Shown: one piece after another, positions 48,121 to 59,259 of the stretch
Numbering within the stretch: position 1 is the first letter of the stretch
Layout of the letters: every line of letters starts with the position of its first letter
Assembly (NCBI GenBank): GCA_008638375.1
Contig: CM018048.1
Location: 6,593,089 to 6,657,088 of the forward strand
Origin: Nyssa sinensis
Lineage: Eukaryota > Streptophyta > Magnoliopsida > Cornales > Nyssaceae
DNA: 64,000 nucleotides
Direction: 5' to 3'
Notes under the pieces: model-generated
Seen by the model: only the letters and a program-made list of their open reading frames with translations
Database searches by the model: none
Told to the model about the DNA's origin: nothing
Translations under genes and position numbers: made by a program

Positions 48121-48555
48121 TACAACATTTTACCCATTATGTGTGTGTGTGTATATATTTAATGTACACACACATTATGTATTTCTATGGATGATCGATA
48201 GAGTGATATTCTATTAACCTGAGTAGAGCTTTAGAAACAAGTTGATTAATGTAATACAAACACACTTAAAAAGTCATTTTATTTTGCAAAATTTGGAGAT
48301 TTTGAAATCTTAAATTAAAATTCAAGTACGGTTAAATTCTTCACTGATAAAAGACAATAATTGGACATGGTCAAGGTGGCCAATTTGGACCTTATATTCA
48401 CCCATTGTAGTTGTTTTTATTTGGCTTGTTTTATTTGTTACTTATAAAGCATTTTCTCTAATTCATTTTTATTTTCATAATAAGTAACAATAATAAATTT
48501 TTTAACCTATGAAAAGTTGAAAGTCAAAGTAAATGTAGTAGAGGTTAGAGTTAGT

Positions 48556-48592
<37 letters not shown>

Positions 48593-48799
48593 AAAAAGGG
48601 TGATAGACCAATTGGAAACATCCTAAATTAGAATCATCACATCACAAAGTCAAATTTTTCTTTTTTACAAACATGTCTCTCTCTACTAGTATAGTGTTTT
48701 TTTTTTTAGTAATGTAATATGGGAAAAAGAAATTCGAAACCATTACCTTACAAGATGATCCATATATGGAGACTGACTATTTTCTTCTCTTCCTCTATA
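48117..48799. other. Downstream flank of NLR copy II
   Basis: It is homologous to 47531-47940 and 50000-50750 (GTTGATTAATGTAAT, AAGGTGGCCAATTTGGACC). It contains a (TA)n run at about 48560-48590 and a T-run near 48702. No coding sequence. Confidence 0.7.
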
Positions 48800-49990
48800 C
48801 TGTCTTACAAGTAATGTCCTCTCCAATGACTTGATTGTGTGTCTGCCAATTCAAACTTGGGGGATATGAGTTATTTCTCAATAATTCACACCTATTTCTT
48901 GATCCACCCTCAATAAAAATTTATCTGACATGTCACCAAAATTTAAATATTCAAGGTTGGTTAGATGTTGAATGCCTGAGGGCACCTCCTCTACCAATTT
49001 ACAGTTTTGGATATATGTAACCTCGAGAAGAGGCATCGTTCCCTTCTCCCACTCTCACCCATTTCAATCCTTCTAATGTAATAAGCTATAATTTCTTAAG
49101 CCTCTGAAAACCTCCTGCCTTGAAACACAATTCCTCCCCTTCGTAAGCCTGATGGAGTGAAAGTTCTGAATAGATTGGGCAAATCTTAAAGCGATTGCAG
49201 TGGATCATCACCACCTTTTAAATGGCTCCATCTCAAAAATACCCTAGCCAGGTTACGAAAAGAAGGTATCTAGCACAGAAATTTCTCCAGCTATCCTTCC
49301 AAGACTATATTCAAAGTAATTGAGGAGCTTAAGACAGAGATTGTAGATCAATAATCTCATCCTCATTTATTGAAGTGATGGACAATGATCAAAGATTGCT
49401 CAGCTTTGCAATAGAGGATCTCAAAGCCATCCCATCTCCTCTTCTCAACTGTTTAATCCCTAACCTCCTCAATTGGGTCAGCCTACCTAGCTCTGTCGCT
49501 ATACTAATGTCACATTTGTAATGGTTTGCCTCAATATAACAGAGCTTTTGTAGAGATAACAACACTTCTACTTTTGCTGGGACTTTAAAACCTTGTGTAG
49601 AGTGAAAGGAGAAATAAGTTCCTTTTAATATGTAACGATACACAAGGAAATGCCAAAGTTTTGGAAGCTTTTGGATTTCAATAGGCAACTCAATGACATT
49701 GGTATTTTTAAGATCCAACGTCTCTAGATTTTGAAGATTACCAATGGACTTTGGAAGCATTTTCAAATTGGTTCCCCTCAAGCTTAAATACCTAAGATGG
49801 AATAATTTGAATTTTTCATTTGGAACTGTCTCCAAAGAAGTATCCCTAAACTCTAAAACCTTCAGCAACCTCAAACAACCATTGAACAACATAGGACCCA
49901 TCACCCGAAACATGAGCAAAGAATGAAGTTGAGAAAAGGGCCCGCTTTGTGGTATATTTTCCAAGGTGTTGTGATTGATAGGCGTGGAAC
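48800..49990 (-). pseudogene. NLR copy II: LRR-only fragment of an RPM1-like resistance gene
   Basis: The longest frame (49964-49389, 191 residues) reads LFNGCLRLLKVLEFRD, LRYLSLRGTNLKMLPKSIGN, ETLDLKNTNVIELPIEIQKL, LLSLQKLCYIEANHYKCD and LGRLTQLRRLGIKQL. These are repeats of the CNL type, nearly line-for-line the same as copy III. LRR text continues in other frames to about 48940 (the VTYIQNCKLVEEVPSGIQHL region). The CC and NB-ARC parts are absent: homology stops at about 49990, just upstream of the first LRR, where block III begins. It is a truncated duplicate, not a gene. Confidence 0.85.
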
Positions 49991-49999
49991 TCTTTCTGG

Positions 50000-50929
50000 G
50001 CCCTACATTATTTTACCCATTATGTACAAAATATGTAATATACACACACAATGAATATTAAGTGGTGTTTTATCAAATTTGAGGATGACCTTTAGCTACA
50101 AGTTGAATTAATGTAATAATAACATACTTAGTCATTTTATTTTGAAAAATTTGGAGATTCTGAAATCTTAAACCAATATGCAAGAAGTTCAGTTATACTA
50201 TAATTTGGCCTGCTGAAGGCGGCCAATTTGGACCTTATGTTCAGTAATTGTATTGGTTTTATTTAGCATGAAATGTTGTAGTTGTTTTATTTAACACTAA
50301 TAAAACCTTTTTTTTTCCCCAATTGATTCTTATTAATGCTGAAATCTCCTTTTTGCAAGCATCCTTACCGTGTCCTTTAAAAGAACCTTTCTGTAGGTGG
50401 TGTTATTTGAATGTGTTTTCTTTTCCATTCTACTAAAACAAATAAAAAAATCTTATTAAGACAATAAATAACAAAAATAAATTTTTTAACCTATTAAAAG
50501 TTGAAAGTTACAATAAATGTTGGAGAGGCAAGAGTTTGGTTTCAATATTTTTAAAGACTAATAGAGCAATTTTTTTTATGTTTCCCAATCCTAAATTAGA
50601 ATCAATACATCACAAATTCAGAATTGCTTAATTTACAAACATGTAGTTGTCTACTCCCCTTTTATGCTTTTGAGTAATGTAATATGATATACAACAAATT
50701 AATAACACATAAAGGAAAAAAGGAAAAGAAAAATCAAATTTGCTAGCTTAAAAGATGATCGCTATCTGGCAAGAATTTCGAGGATTCTTTTCTTCATTCT
50801 CATACTTTCTTACAAATAAGCTCCTCTCCAATAACCTGACTGTGTGTCTGCAATCCAAACTCGGGGGATGTGACCTATTTTCCAATAATCCACACCTATT
50901 TTTTGATCTATCCTCGTTAACAATTTATC
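50000..50929. other. Downstream flank of NLR copy III
   Basis: Non-coding, homologous to 47531-47940 and 48117-48800. The pieces CTTTAGCTACAAGTTGAATT, AATTTACAAACATGTAGTTG and ATTCTCATACTTTCTTACA recur in the other blocks. Confidence 0.7.
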
Positions 50930-53521
50930 CAACATGTCAGCCAAGAATAAGATATTCAAGGTTGGTTAGAAGTTCAATGCCCGAGGGCACCTGCTCCATT
51001 AATTTATAATTTCGTATACGTATCTCCTCAAGACGAGTCATCGTGCCCTTCTCCATTGTTACCCATCTCAATCCTTTTAATGTAATAAGCCCTAATTCCT
51101 TAAGCCTCTGAAAACCTTCCCTCCTTGAAACACAATTCCTCCCCATCGTAAGCCTGCTGAAGATAAAGTTTTGAAAGATTAGGCAAATCTTCAAGCGATT
51201 GAAGTGGCTCATCATACCTTAACTGGCTACTCATCAAAACTACCTTGTCCAGGCTATGAAGAGAAGGTATCCAGCATGGAAACTGCTCTAAACGCCCTCT
51301 CAAGATTAATGTTCGAAGAAATTAAGGAGCTGAAGACAAAGATTGCAGATCTGTAATCTCATCCTCTTTTGTTGAAGTGATGGACAATGATTGAAGATTG
51401 CGGAGCTTTGCAATGGAAGAGCATAAAGCCATCCCATTTTCTCTTGTTAACTTCTCAATCCCTAACCTTTTCAATTGGGTCAGCCTTCCTAGCTCTTCCA
51501 CCATATTAAGGCCCCCTCTAAAATGGTTTGCCTCAATATAACAAAGCTTTTGTAGAGATAACAATGCTCCTATTTTTGCTTGAACTTTAAAACCTTGTCT
51601 ATGGTGAAAAGGTACATAAGTTTCTGTTGTATTGTAACGATACACAAGGAGATGTCGAAGTTGTTGAAGCTTTTGGATCTCAATAGGCAACTCAGTGACA
51701 TAGGTGCCTTTAAGATCCAAGGTTTCTAGTTTTTGAAGATTCCCAATGGATTTTGGAAGCATTTTCACATTGGTTCCCCTCAAGCTTAAATACTTAAGAT
51801 GGAATAATTTGACAACTTCATTTAGAACTGTCTCCAAAAAAGTACCTCTCAAGTCTAAAACCTTCAGCAACCTCAAACAACCATTGAACAACATAAGCAT
51901 CGATGACTTGCATAGCGGAATCCCTTACCTCGAACATGAGCAAAGAACGAAGTTGAGAAAATGACCTAGCTTTGTTGTACAGTTTCCAAGGTGTTGTGGA
52001 TTGATAGGCGTCGAACTCTTTCTGGCCACTTCGTGTTTGATCCAATAGTTATTGCTATAATGTTTTGTTCTTTTGACTTTGATACAAAAATTTCACGAAT
52101 AAGGTCATGGATGCGGCACATTCTGACCCTTCCATATGTGGTTCTCTCTGCTACTTGAATCAAGCTTCTATTAACGAGGTCATTGAGATATCCCTCTGCA
52201 ACTTCTTCTAATGTCCTTTCTTCTCTCACTTCAATGAACCCTTCAGCAATCCATAGTCCGAATCAGTCTCATGCACTCAATCATGTGATCCTCAGGAAAA
52301 ATGATCAAGTACAAGAAACAAATTTTTAGATAGTGATCAGGCAAATCACTGTAACTTAAAAAAAGTATTATTTGCATGCTCTCGAGTTCGTCGTTGCCTT
52401 CTAATTCAGCACCAAGGCTCCATTCAACCATTTCTCATTCCTGTATTCCATTCGTGTCCTTTGTAGCCAAAAGACCACTTATTGCCACTAATTGCAAGCG
52501 ACAAGCCCTCACATTTTTCTAGGATACTTTGAGAGAGTTTCTTTAAATGGTCAGGGCAACTATTATCTTGAAATGTCTTTCTACAAAACAGAGTCCAAGA
52601 CTCTTCTTCAGTCAAGGCCTTCATGTGATAGATGTTGCCATGGAAGTCTACAATACTTGCAGTAGAAGCTATATCAACAATGCGTGTTGTGAGCATTACA
52701 CGACTGCCACAATTGTTGTGAGGCAATGCTAATTTGACAGAATGCCATGCATGTCTGCTCCACACATCATCTAAAACAATCACATACCTGCTCTGTTGGA
52801 GAAATTCTTTGATTTGTATTGTTAGCTCAGTAATGTCCATGGCTCCCAGCACCGATTTTGAAAATGTCCCTTTACGTGTACATCTTCGTAAACTTTCTTT
52901 ACCAAAGTGGTTTTTCCCAATCCCCCTATTCCCACCACCGAAATGACTTTGAATCTTGGATTGTCCTCCACAAGCCACTTAATCAATTGCTTCTTGTGCC
53001 TGTCAATTCCCACAACCTCAGCTTCTTCAAGTAAAAGTGCATCACCTCGACGATGATCATAACATGGATTGTTGGCAACAGTAGTGGAGGTGGATCCTTG
53101 ATCTGAGATATTAAATTGGTAATGATATCTCTGATGTCCCTCAGAAATTTTGGGAACTCGAGATTGAATTCTTCGTATTTCTGATGCAATTCAGCTGCGA
53201 GCTTTCAAGTTCTTAATAGAGAAACAAATCTTACAAAGAAAACCATAGAATCCATCTACAAGATGATGTGCCAGGCACAACATGAATTCATCAAGAACAT
53301 CTTCCGTGTTCGTAGGCCACATCCCGCACTTGCTTAACCCATACTTGTAGTTTCGGGTCACTATCTTCCTTTGCGTCAGCAACTCTCAAGAAAGCCCTCA
53401 TGCGCTTCAATTCGTCTCTGATGTTCTCCAATTCTTCCCAAATTCCTCCTAGCAGTTTCACCTCTTCATTGAGAAAGGGCGTAAGCTGGTTGAGCAGAAA
53501 GGTAACAACACTCTCTGCCAT
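50930..53521 (-). pseudogene. NLR copy III: CC-NB-ARC-LRR (RPM1-like) resistance gene, frameshifted
   Basis: Read on the minus strand from ATG at 53521: an Rx-type coiled-coil start (MAESVVTFLLNQLTPFLNEE ... LKRMRAFLRVADAKE, 53521-53290). P-loop GIGGLGKTT follows at 52906-52932 and kinase-2 YVIVLDDVW at 52760-52786. Then come GSRVMLTTR, CEGLSLAI (GLPLAI with a changed Pro), CFLYLIIFPED at 52288-52320 and IHD for MHD at 52104-52112. LRRs follow from about 51950 to 50940 (LRLLKVLDLRGTFLETV, MLPKSIGNLQKLETLDLKG, LMEQVPSGIELLTNLEYL). Frame breaks occur near 53300, 53190, 53080, 52850, 52440, 52240, 51960, 51320 and 51180. About 25-30 residues with RNBS-A are missing between P-loop and kinase-2. 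Intact homologues act as intracellular immune receptors; this copy cannot make the full protein. Confidence 0.9.
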
Positions 53522-54249
53522 TGTCTGATTACTTTTCTTCCATGTGGCAGTTCGTGTCTCTGAAACAGTGGATACAAAAGTTGAGGAAGAGCTTATACAA
53601 TTGCATTCAAAGAACGCTGTAACACCCAAACTTTTTGTCTAAAATAAATATGAAAGGTTGCAATTAGGTCAGGATAAATGAAGCTATCATTGAAGCAAAC
53701 ACACCTGCATATATTTTTCTCTTAAAGGGCCCTCCCCCATCCCCAACTTGCAATCAATCAGCCTTTAATTTGCAATATGAGAATTGATTCCACATTTTTT
53801 ATTCGACTTTTATCTTATCATCTCAGTATGAGTGATATAATATTTTTTATTTAATAAATAGTGAATCTCTTAAAATTAAAATAAGATAAGAATTATGGAA
53901 TCTATAACATTATTTTTTGTATTATTGGACCAGTAAGTTTGTGGCTTCTCACCCTCTTTATTCTTCCCTCGTGAAACCCACCATTACTACATCGTGTATA
54001 GTACTATTACTTGTAATTAATAAATATGAAAATTTAAATAATTTTATACTTTTATTAATGAATACAAGGTTTTTAGGAGTTTATACATTGAATGAAATAG
54101 ATCAGACCTGTATAACTTGTAATGAATACAAGGCTTTTAGGGATCTGTACATTGAATAAAATGGACCAGACCTATAACACTTGCAATGAATACAAGGCAT
54201 TTCGGGGTCTATACATTAAATGAACACTCAGAGGTGAAAAAAAAAATTT
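53522..54249. other. Upstream of NLR copy III, no gene seen
   Basis: A possible LTR-like start TGTAACACCCAAAC lies at 53620-53633 without a partner. From 54060 to 54220 a phrase with AATGAATACAAGG(T/C)TTT and a TCTGTACATTGAATAAAATG-type continuation is repeated three times at about 60-65 bp spacing. Confidence 0.55.
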
Positions 54250-54552
54250 GTTGATAATATTTGCGTAAATGCTCGATATTCTAGGGTTTAGGTACAGGCT
54301 TCCCAACTTACATCTTCCAACCAAGAAGTCATAGGTCTAACGATCTTGGTTATCTTGTAGGGCCCTTCCCAATTAGGGAAGAGTTTTCCAATGGTGGGAT
54401 CCTTAGTGTTTGGGAGCACCCTTCTCAAGACGAGGTCTCCAATTTGAAAATTGATAGGTTTTAACCCATGGTTGAAACATTTAGCCATTCTCTGCTGGTA
54501 TGCTTCGGTTCTGATTCGTGCTTGTTCACGTTTTTCTTCAAGTAGGGGATGC
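54250..54552 (-). pseudogene. Integrase C-terminal fragment of a Tat-lineage gypsy element
   Basis: The minus strand reads LLEEKREQARIRTEAYQQRM, then GLKPINFQIGDLVLRRVLP, then FPNWEGPYKITKIV. It matches the integrase end of Tat elements and the text at the right edge of the window (VEPRSFHLRDLILRR on the plus strand near 63957-64000). Both ends are cut. At about 54552 it abuts, head to head, plus-strand gag of another Tat copy. Confidence 0.8.
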
Positions 54553-55200
54553 CTAAAACCCCATTCAATGCCACTATCATGGGAGAAGAACGACTAAGAA
54601 ATTTTGTACTCCCAAATTTTGACCTATATGAAGGAAAGTTCACTTATGCAGATCAATTGTCTCAATTCTACTATGTAATGGCCTTGTACGGAGGCACTGA
54701 TACTATGATATGAAAAACATTTATGACTAGTTTGAAAGGACCAATGCTAGATTGGTTCCATCGTTTGCCTCCGAACTCAACCACCTTGTTTGTCGGGTTG
54801 AGCAAGAGGTTCGTTAGTCGTTTTATTACTAGTAGGAAGGATAAAGAAAGGTCCTGAGTTTCTCCTAGCTGTTAAGTAAGCCAAATGAGAAACTCTGAGG
54901 GAATATAGTAGCGTTGACATCAGGATTGTGGCCCTGGGAGGTTCAAGGACACCTTACAAAGAATGCCCTAGCCAGTATGTCCGACCTGGCACAAAAATAC
55001 ATGACCCTCAAAAATGTTAAAAACTCTCAAAGGGAGCCAAAGGATTGACAGTCAAAAGAAGACCAAACTAAGAAAAAACAGTCTAGAGAAGAAAAGAAGT
55101 GCAGAATAAGCCCTGAAAAGCCAGACCGAAAGAATCAGACGAGTTTGGGCTCTCTTCCTATGAGAATAGATACGCATACCCCTTTAAACGCATCCTTAAG
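54553..55200 (+). pseudogene. gag of the Tat element
   Basis: Three frames give PFNATIMGEERLRNFVLPNF, LSQFYYVMALYGGTDTMI, a stop near 54711, then KTFMTSLKGPMLDWFHRLPP and LFVGLSKRFVSRFITSRKD. This is the capsid-like core of Tat gag. The start of gag is missing at the head-to-head junction. Further stops follow from 54858. Confidence 0.8.
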
Positions 55201-55429
55201 GCACATTCTGCATCAAATTTAGTTAGGGGAAAACCTGAGGATGGCCAGAACGGATGAAAGCAGACCTTGAAAAATGAGACCAAAGTAAGTACTATGAATT
55301 TTATAAAAATGATGACCATATAGCAAATAATACAGAGTTTTGAAATAGGGAATTGAGCACTTGATTAAAAGAGGTAGACTCCAAGAATATGTTCAGCAGG
55401 GAAACAAGCAGGAAGAATATGTTCTGATG

Positions 55430-56100
55430 AATCCATTTTTTGCACAACAACTCTCTAGTAATCACTTTGAAGGTTGCCAAATTTGAAGTAACAATGGTGA
55501 TTATAGACACTAGAAGTTTGACAAACGTGTTATTTCATCAGCCATTTAAATAGCTAAAAATAGACTCCCCACAAATATTGCCTACCTTGGTTGTAATGGC
55601 ACGGTTGAATGGAGAATTAAGTGTCCCACTTTGAGTAATTAAACTTCCGGTCACAATAAGGCAAAATGAAGGGCAAAGGACTGTGATTGTTGAACTTATG
55701 GTAATGGAAGCAAGGTCCCCTGACAACATAATTCTTAGGAGGCCCTGAATTCATTGAGGTGCAGGTAGTGACATCAATTTTTCACTAATGCCTAAAGTAC
55801 AAAGTGGAAGAAATAGTAATAACAATTCAAGGTTCCCAGCTCATTACATGTGAATGTCACATGGTTGCATTAAAAGCTCTAACATAGAAATAATAACTAC
55901 AGAAACCCCTGAACCTGTTTGATTAAGAATGACTATTGAGGAGAAAGATGTCCTAGAATGTATTGATGAGCCCTTAAGTCCACAAAGTCAGAATAGTATG
56001 GTTCAACTTTGTTAAGAAGTGTAGAAGTACTAGCTGGACCCTCAAGATCCAGAACAGGTGATTCGGTTGGGAAAGTCATTAACAAGAGAAGAAAATACTA
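55430..56100 (+). pseudogene. Protease region of the Tat element
   Basis: VAKFEVTMVIIDTRSLTNVLF near 55476-55540 corresponds to the active-site stretch, normally V-I-D-T-G-S-S. The Gly is replaced by Arg (AGA), which would abolish catalysis. Downstream text (VTIRQNEGQRTVIVELMVME near 55648-55710) fits the rest of the domain. Stops are frequent. Confidence 0.7.
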
Positions 56101-56149
56101 ACTAATAAATTTCCTAAAGAAAAAAACAAGCCGGTCTTTTCATAGAAAA

Positions 56150-57195
56150 CCCAAGATATGGAAGGGGTAGATCTTGATATAGCATCCCACAAGCTTATGG
56201 TCGACCCAAATTACCTTCCTGTAAGGTAAAAGAAAAGATCTCTTTCCCTTGAACGTCATAATATCATCAATGAAGAAGTGCAAAGACTTTTGGATACAGA
56301 AATGATTAGGGAGGTGTACTATCCTGATTGGCTAACCAACATAGTTCTAACCAAAAAGAAGAATAAAAAATGGAGGGTTCGCGTGGATTACACAGATCTC
56401 AACAAAGTCTCTCTAAAAGATGACTCTCCAGCACTGAAAATCCACCATTTTATAGATGTAACAACCAAGCACGAGCTCCTAAGCTTTATGGATGCTTATT
56501 CGGGTTATAACCAGATTTAGATCCACCCTTCTAACTTAGAAAATACAACATTCATCTCTAAAATGGGATTATATCATTATGAAGGTCATGCCTTTTAGAT
56601 TGAAGAATGTAGGGGATATTTATCAAAGGCTAGTTAATACGAATGTTCCAGCATGAGATCAAAGAAACAATGGAAGTGTATATTGATGACATGCTTGTAA
56701 AGAGCAGGAAAAAGGAAGAGCACATCCAACACCTATCCAATACGTTTGAGATTCTAAAGAAACAAGAAATGGAGCTCAACCCCTTAAAGTGCACTTTTAG
56801 GTTAACTGAAGGAAAATTCTTAAGCTTCGTTGTATCCAAACACTGAAATAGAGGCAGGGTCCAACTCAGATAAAGACCTTACTCGAAATGAGGTCCCCTA
56901 AAACCAAAATAGATGTCCATAGTTTAAATGAAAGGATTGTCGCACTTAATCGTTTCATCCCATTATCTACGGACCATTGTTTTCCCTTCTTCAGAGCTTT
57001 TAAAGGAAACAAGGCGCTAGAATAAACCCTAGAATGTGAAGATGCATTTCGGTAGCTAAAAAGTACCTCGAATCTTTAGAGCTTCTCTGAAAGCTAGATC
57101 TAGGGGAGCAATTCTATTTGTACTTAGCAAGTGTCAGAACTTGCCGTCAGCTCAATCGTTGATTAAAGAATACCGAGGAATTCAAAAGCCAGTCT
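56150..57195 (+). pseudogene. Reverse transcriptase of the Tat element
   Basis: One frame (56278-56520) reads LLDTEMIREVYYPDWLTNIV, KWRVRVDYTDLNKVSLKDD and LLSFMDAYSGYNQI, with the first catalytic Asp. After a stop and frame change, 56643-56846 reads MEVYIDDMLVKSRKKEEHIQ (the palm Y-x-DD box intact) and ELNPLKCTFRLTEGKFLSFV. Connection text continues with stops to about 57195, where an insertion begins after a VSKTF-like motif. Confidence 0.82.
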
Positions 57196-57196
57196 T

Positions 57197-58845
57197 TTAA
57201 GTTAGTAAGACCTTTGTTGCCCAAATATTTACCCTAGATAGAGGGTGAATAGGGTATTTTGTAAATATTAATTTCTTTTTAGATCTACAAAATGAAAGTT
57301 GTAAATGCACAATAAACAAACAATAGAGAGAGAGAGAGAGCAAATACATTAGTTTTATGATGTTCAAAAATTTTCTACGTCCTTGACTCAAGTATTCCCA
57401 CTTGAGTTTTTTCACTATTGTGACCTTTTTGCAGGTGGAGACCAAACCTTTACAAATCGAAAATCGCAACCTTCTTATCCTAGCAAAATATACCATGTTG
57501 CCTTCACCGGGTAGCAACTTCCCACAAATCTCACTACAATGAGATAATACAAAGATGTTTACCAAATAGTACTTTCTTCTAGAGTAGTTTTGATGCAATA
57601 AGATGCTCACTCTCTATAGATAGAATATGTGTAAGCTCTGAGCATTTAAGATGAGTATAACTTTCAGATCTAAATTTGAAAGATGTTAGATCTAAAATCA
57701 ATAATAAAGGTGTGAAAGTGTAAGCTTGTAAGTGATGACTTAGAAAGCCCTAGAGAACCTCTATTTATACAATATTCAAAGAATATGTCTGTTAATTTTC
57801 AAAAAAAAAAAAATCCATTTTCCCCCTTTTTGTCTGTTCAAAATTTGAATTTGCTATTTCTAGATCGATAGAATCAGTCAACTGAATCATCAACCAGTCA
57901 ACTATAATGAGGATTGGTTGACTGATTAAGTTGATTGATTCGGTCAATTGATTTGTTTAAAGGGTTTGAGATTCATTTGGTTAAGAACAATTAGTCAAAT
58001 GGTTTTATGGATTAGTCGACTGGTTCTATTCGTATACTATTTTGCCTTTGAGAAATGGTCGACTGATATTTCCTTTAGGTCGACTGATTTGGACAAAATG
58101 TTCAGGCAATACATCAAAATGGTTACTCAGTCGACTGGTTCTATGAATCAATCGACTAGTTTAGTTTGTACATTGATTTTGTTTTTGAAAGTCAGTCCAT
58201 TAATTCTCCTTAAAGGTTGACTGATTTGGACAGTGAGTCTTTGGCCTATTTTGTAAAACATAACTCAGTTGACTGGTTCTATGGATCAGTCGACTGATTT
58301 GATTAGTGTAAGTACTAAGCTTTAAAAATCAGTCAATTGGTTTAACGAACTAGTCGACTAGTTTAGACAGTGATTATCTTCTAGCTTATCTTTCTTAGTG
58401 TACTTTTATTAAAACCCTTTGATATTTGAAAACTTAAGTTATGACAATGTTTTATTTTAAAAAATTATTTGAGGTTAGTCTTAGATGATCATTTTAAATA
58501 GTAAAAACTTACGACCAATAATCAATCTAATCCTATGTCACTCAAAACCCAAAATAAAGAAAATAGAAGTCTTTACTTGAATCCTTGGGCTTGAGTGTGT
58601 TCAATTACTTGAATCATCATGAAAGCATTCCACTTGTTTAGATCTTTGCTTTGGAGCATAATCTTGAGTGGAATCTTTAGCCTGATAGAATTTTGTCATT
58701 TTCTTGGTCAACAATCTTCTTTGACCTAAAAGACCTATTTGCATTGTCACTTGGATAAAACATTAGTCCATTGGATAATGTTTTATGGTTATCAAAATTA
58801 CTTAGATGCCATTGGTTGAAAACCTTTAGGGCTATCTGCTTGATT
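57197..58845. mobile_element. Anonymous insertion within the Tat RT/RNase H region
   Basis: Tat sequence stops at about 57196 (reading VSKTF) and resumes at about 58846 (IKAKYSEFEKVAYTLI), so 1.65 kb has been inserted. The insert opens with CCCTAGATAGAGGGTGAATA, a phrase I associate with dispersed plant repeats, and contains (AG)n at 57326-57343. No terminal repeats or coding domain could be defined, and the exact ends are uncertain. Confidence 0.5.
57870..58372. repeat. Degenerate repeat array with AGTCGACT palindromic cores
   Basis: At least ten short motifs of the type CAGTCGACTGGTTC, AGTCGACTGATTTG or their TCAACT/TTGACT variants occur irregularly 15-60 bp apart. Larger units such as GACTGGTTCTATGAATCAAT (58134) and GACTGGTTCTATGGATCAGT (58270) recur about 135 bp apart. 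Confidence 0.8.
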
Positions 58846-59259
58846 GAAATTAAGGCTAAATATTCTGAGTTTGAAAAGGTAGCATATACATTAATCATTT
58901 CATCACAGAAGCGAAAACCATATTTCCAAGCTCACACCATCATAGTTCCCACCTCATACCCCTTTAAAGCAGTATTGCATAAGCTTGAGGTCTTAGGTCA
59001 ACTGACAAAGTGGCTAGCAAAACTTGGAGAATTTGATATCTAGTAAAAAAGAGTGTGGGACAAATCATATAAGGTCTTATTCTGACTCTTACTTGGTCGT
59101 GAACCAAATCTCATGAGATTTCACACTTAGGGATGGAAGGATGCGAAAATATACAAATCTAGTTATCAGACTCAAGTCCCAATTCAAAGAATTCACATTG
59201 GAAAATATTTGCTGAGTTGAAAACAAATGGGCTGATACCTTAGCTAGCCTAGCAGCATC
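58846..59259 (+). pseudogene. RNase H region of the Tat element
   Basis: 58846-59043 reads YSEFEKVAYTLIISSQKRKP, YFQAHTIIVPTSYPFKAVLH and LGQLTKWLAKLGEFDI, the last part of the first RNase H. From 59158 SDSQ-like and LKSQFKEFTLENIC text then ENKWADTLASLAAS belongs to the second RNase H typical of Tat elements. The Ala-Ser end is interrupted by LTR F after 59259; translation resumes at 63054. Confidence 0.78.

Noticed and set aside
49744..49926. Plus-strand frames within the NLR region (also 51746-51964, 52547-52946).
   Set aside because: They are antisense shadows of minus-strand LRR and NB-ARC sequence.
53620..53660. TGTAACACCCAAAC upstream of the NLR as the start of an LTR.
   Set aside because: No matching end, target duplication or internal feature was found; the motif alone is too weak.
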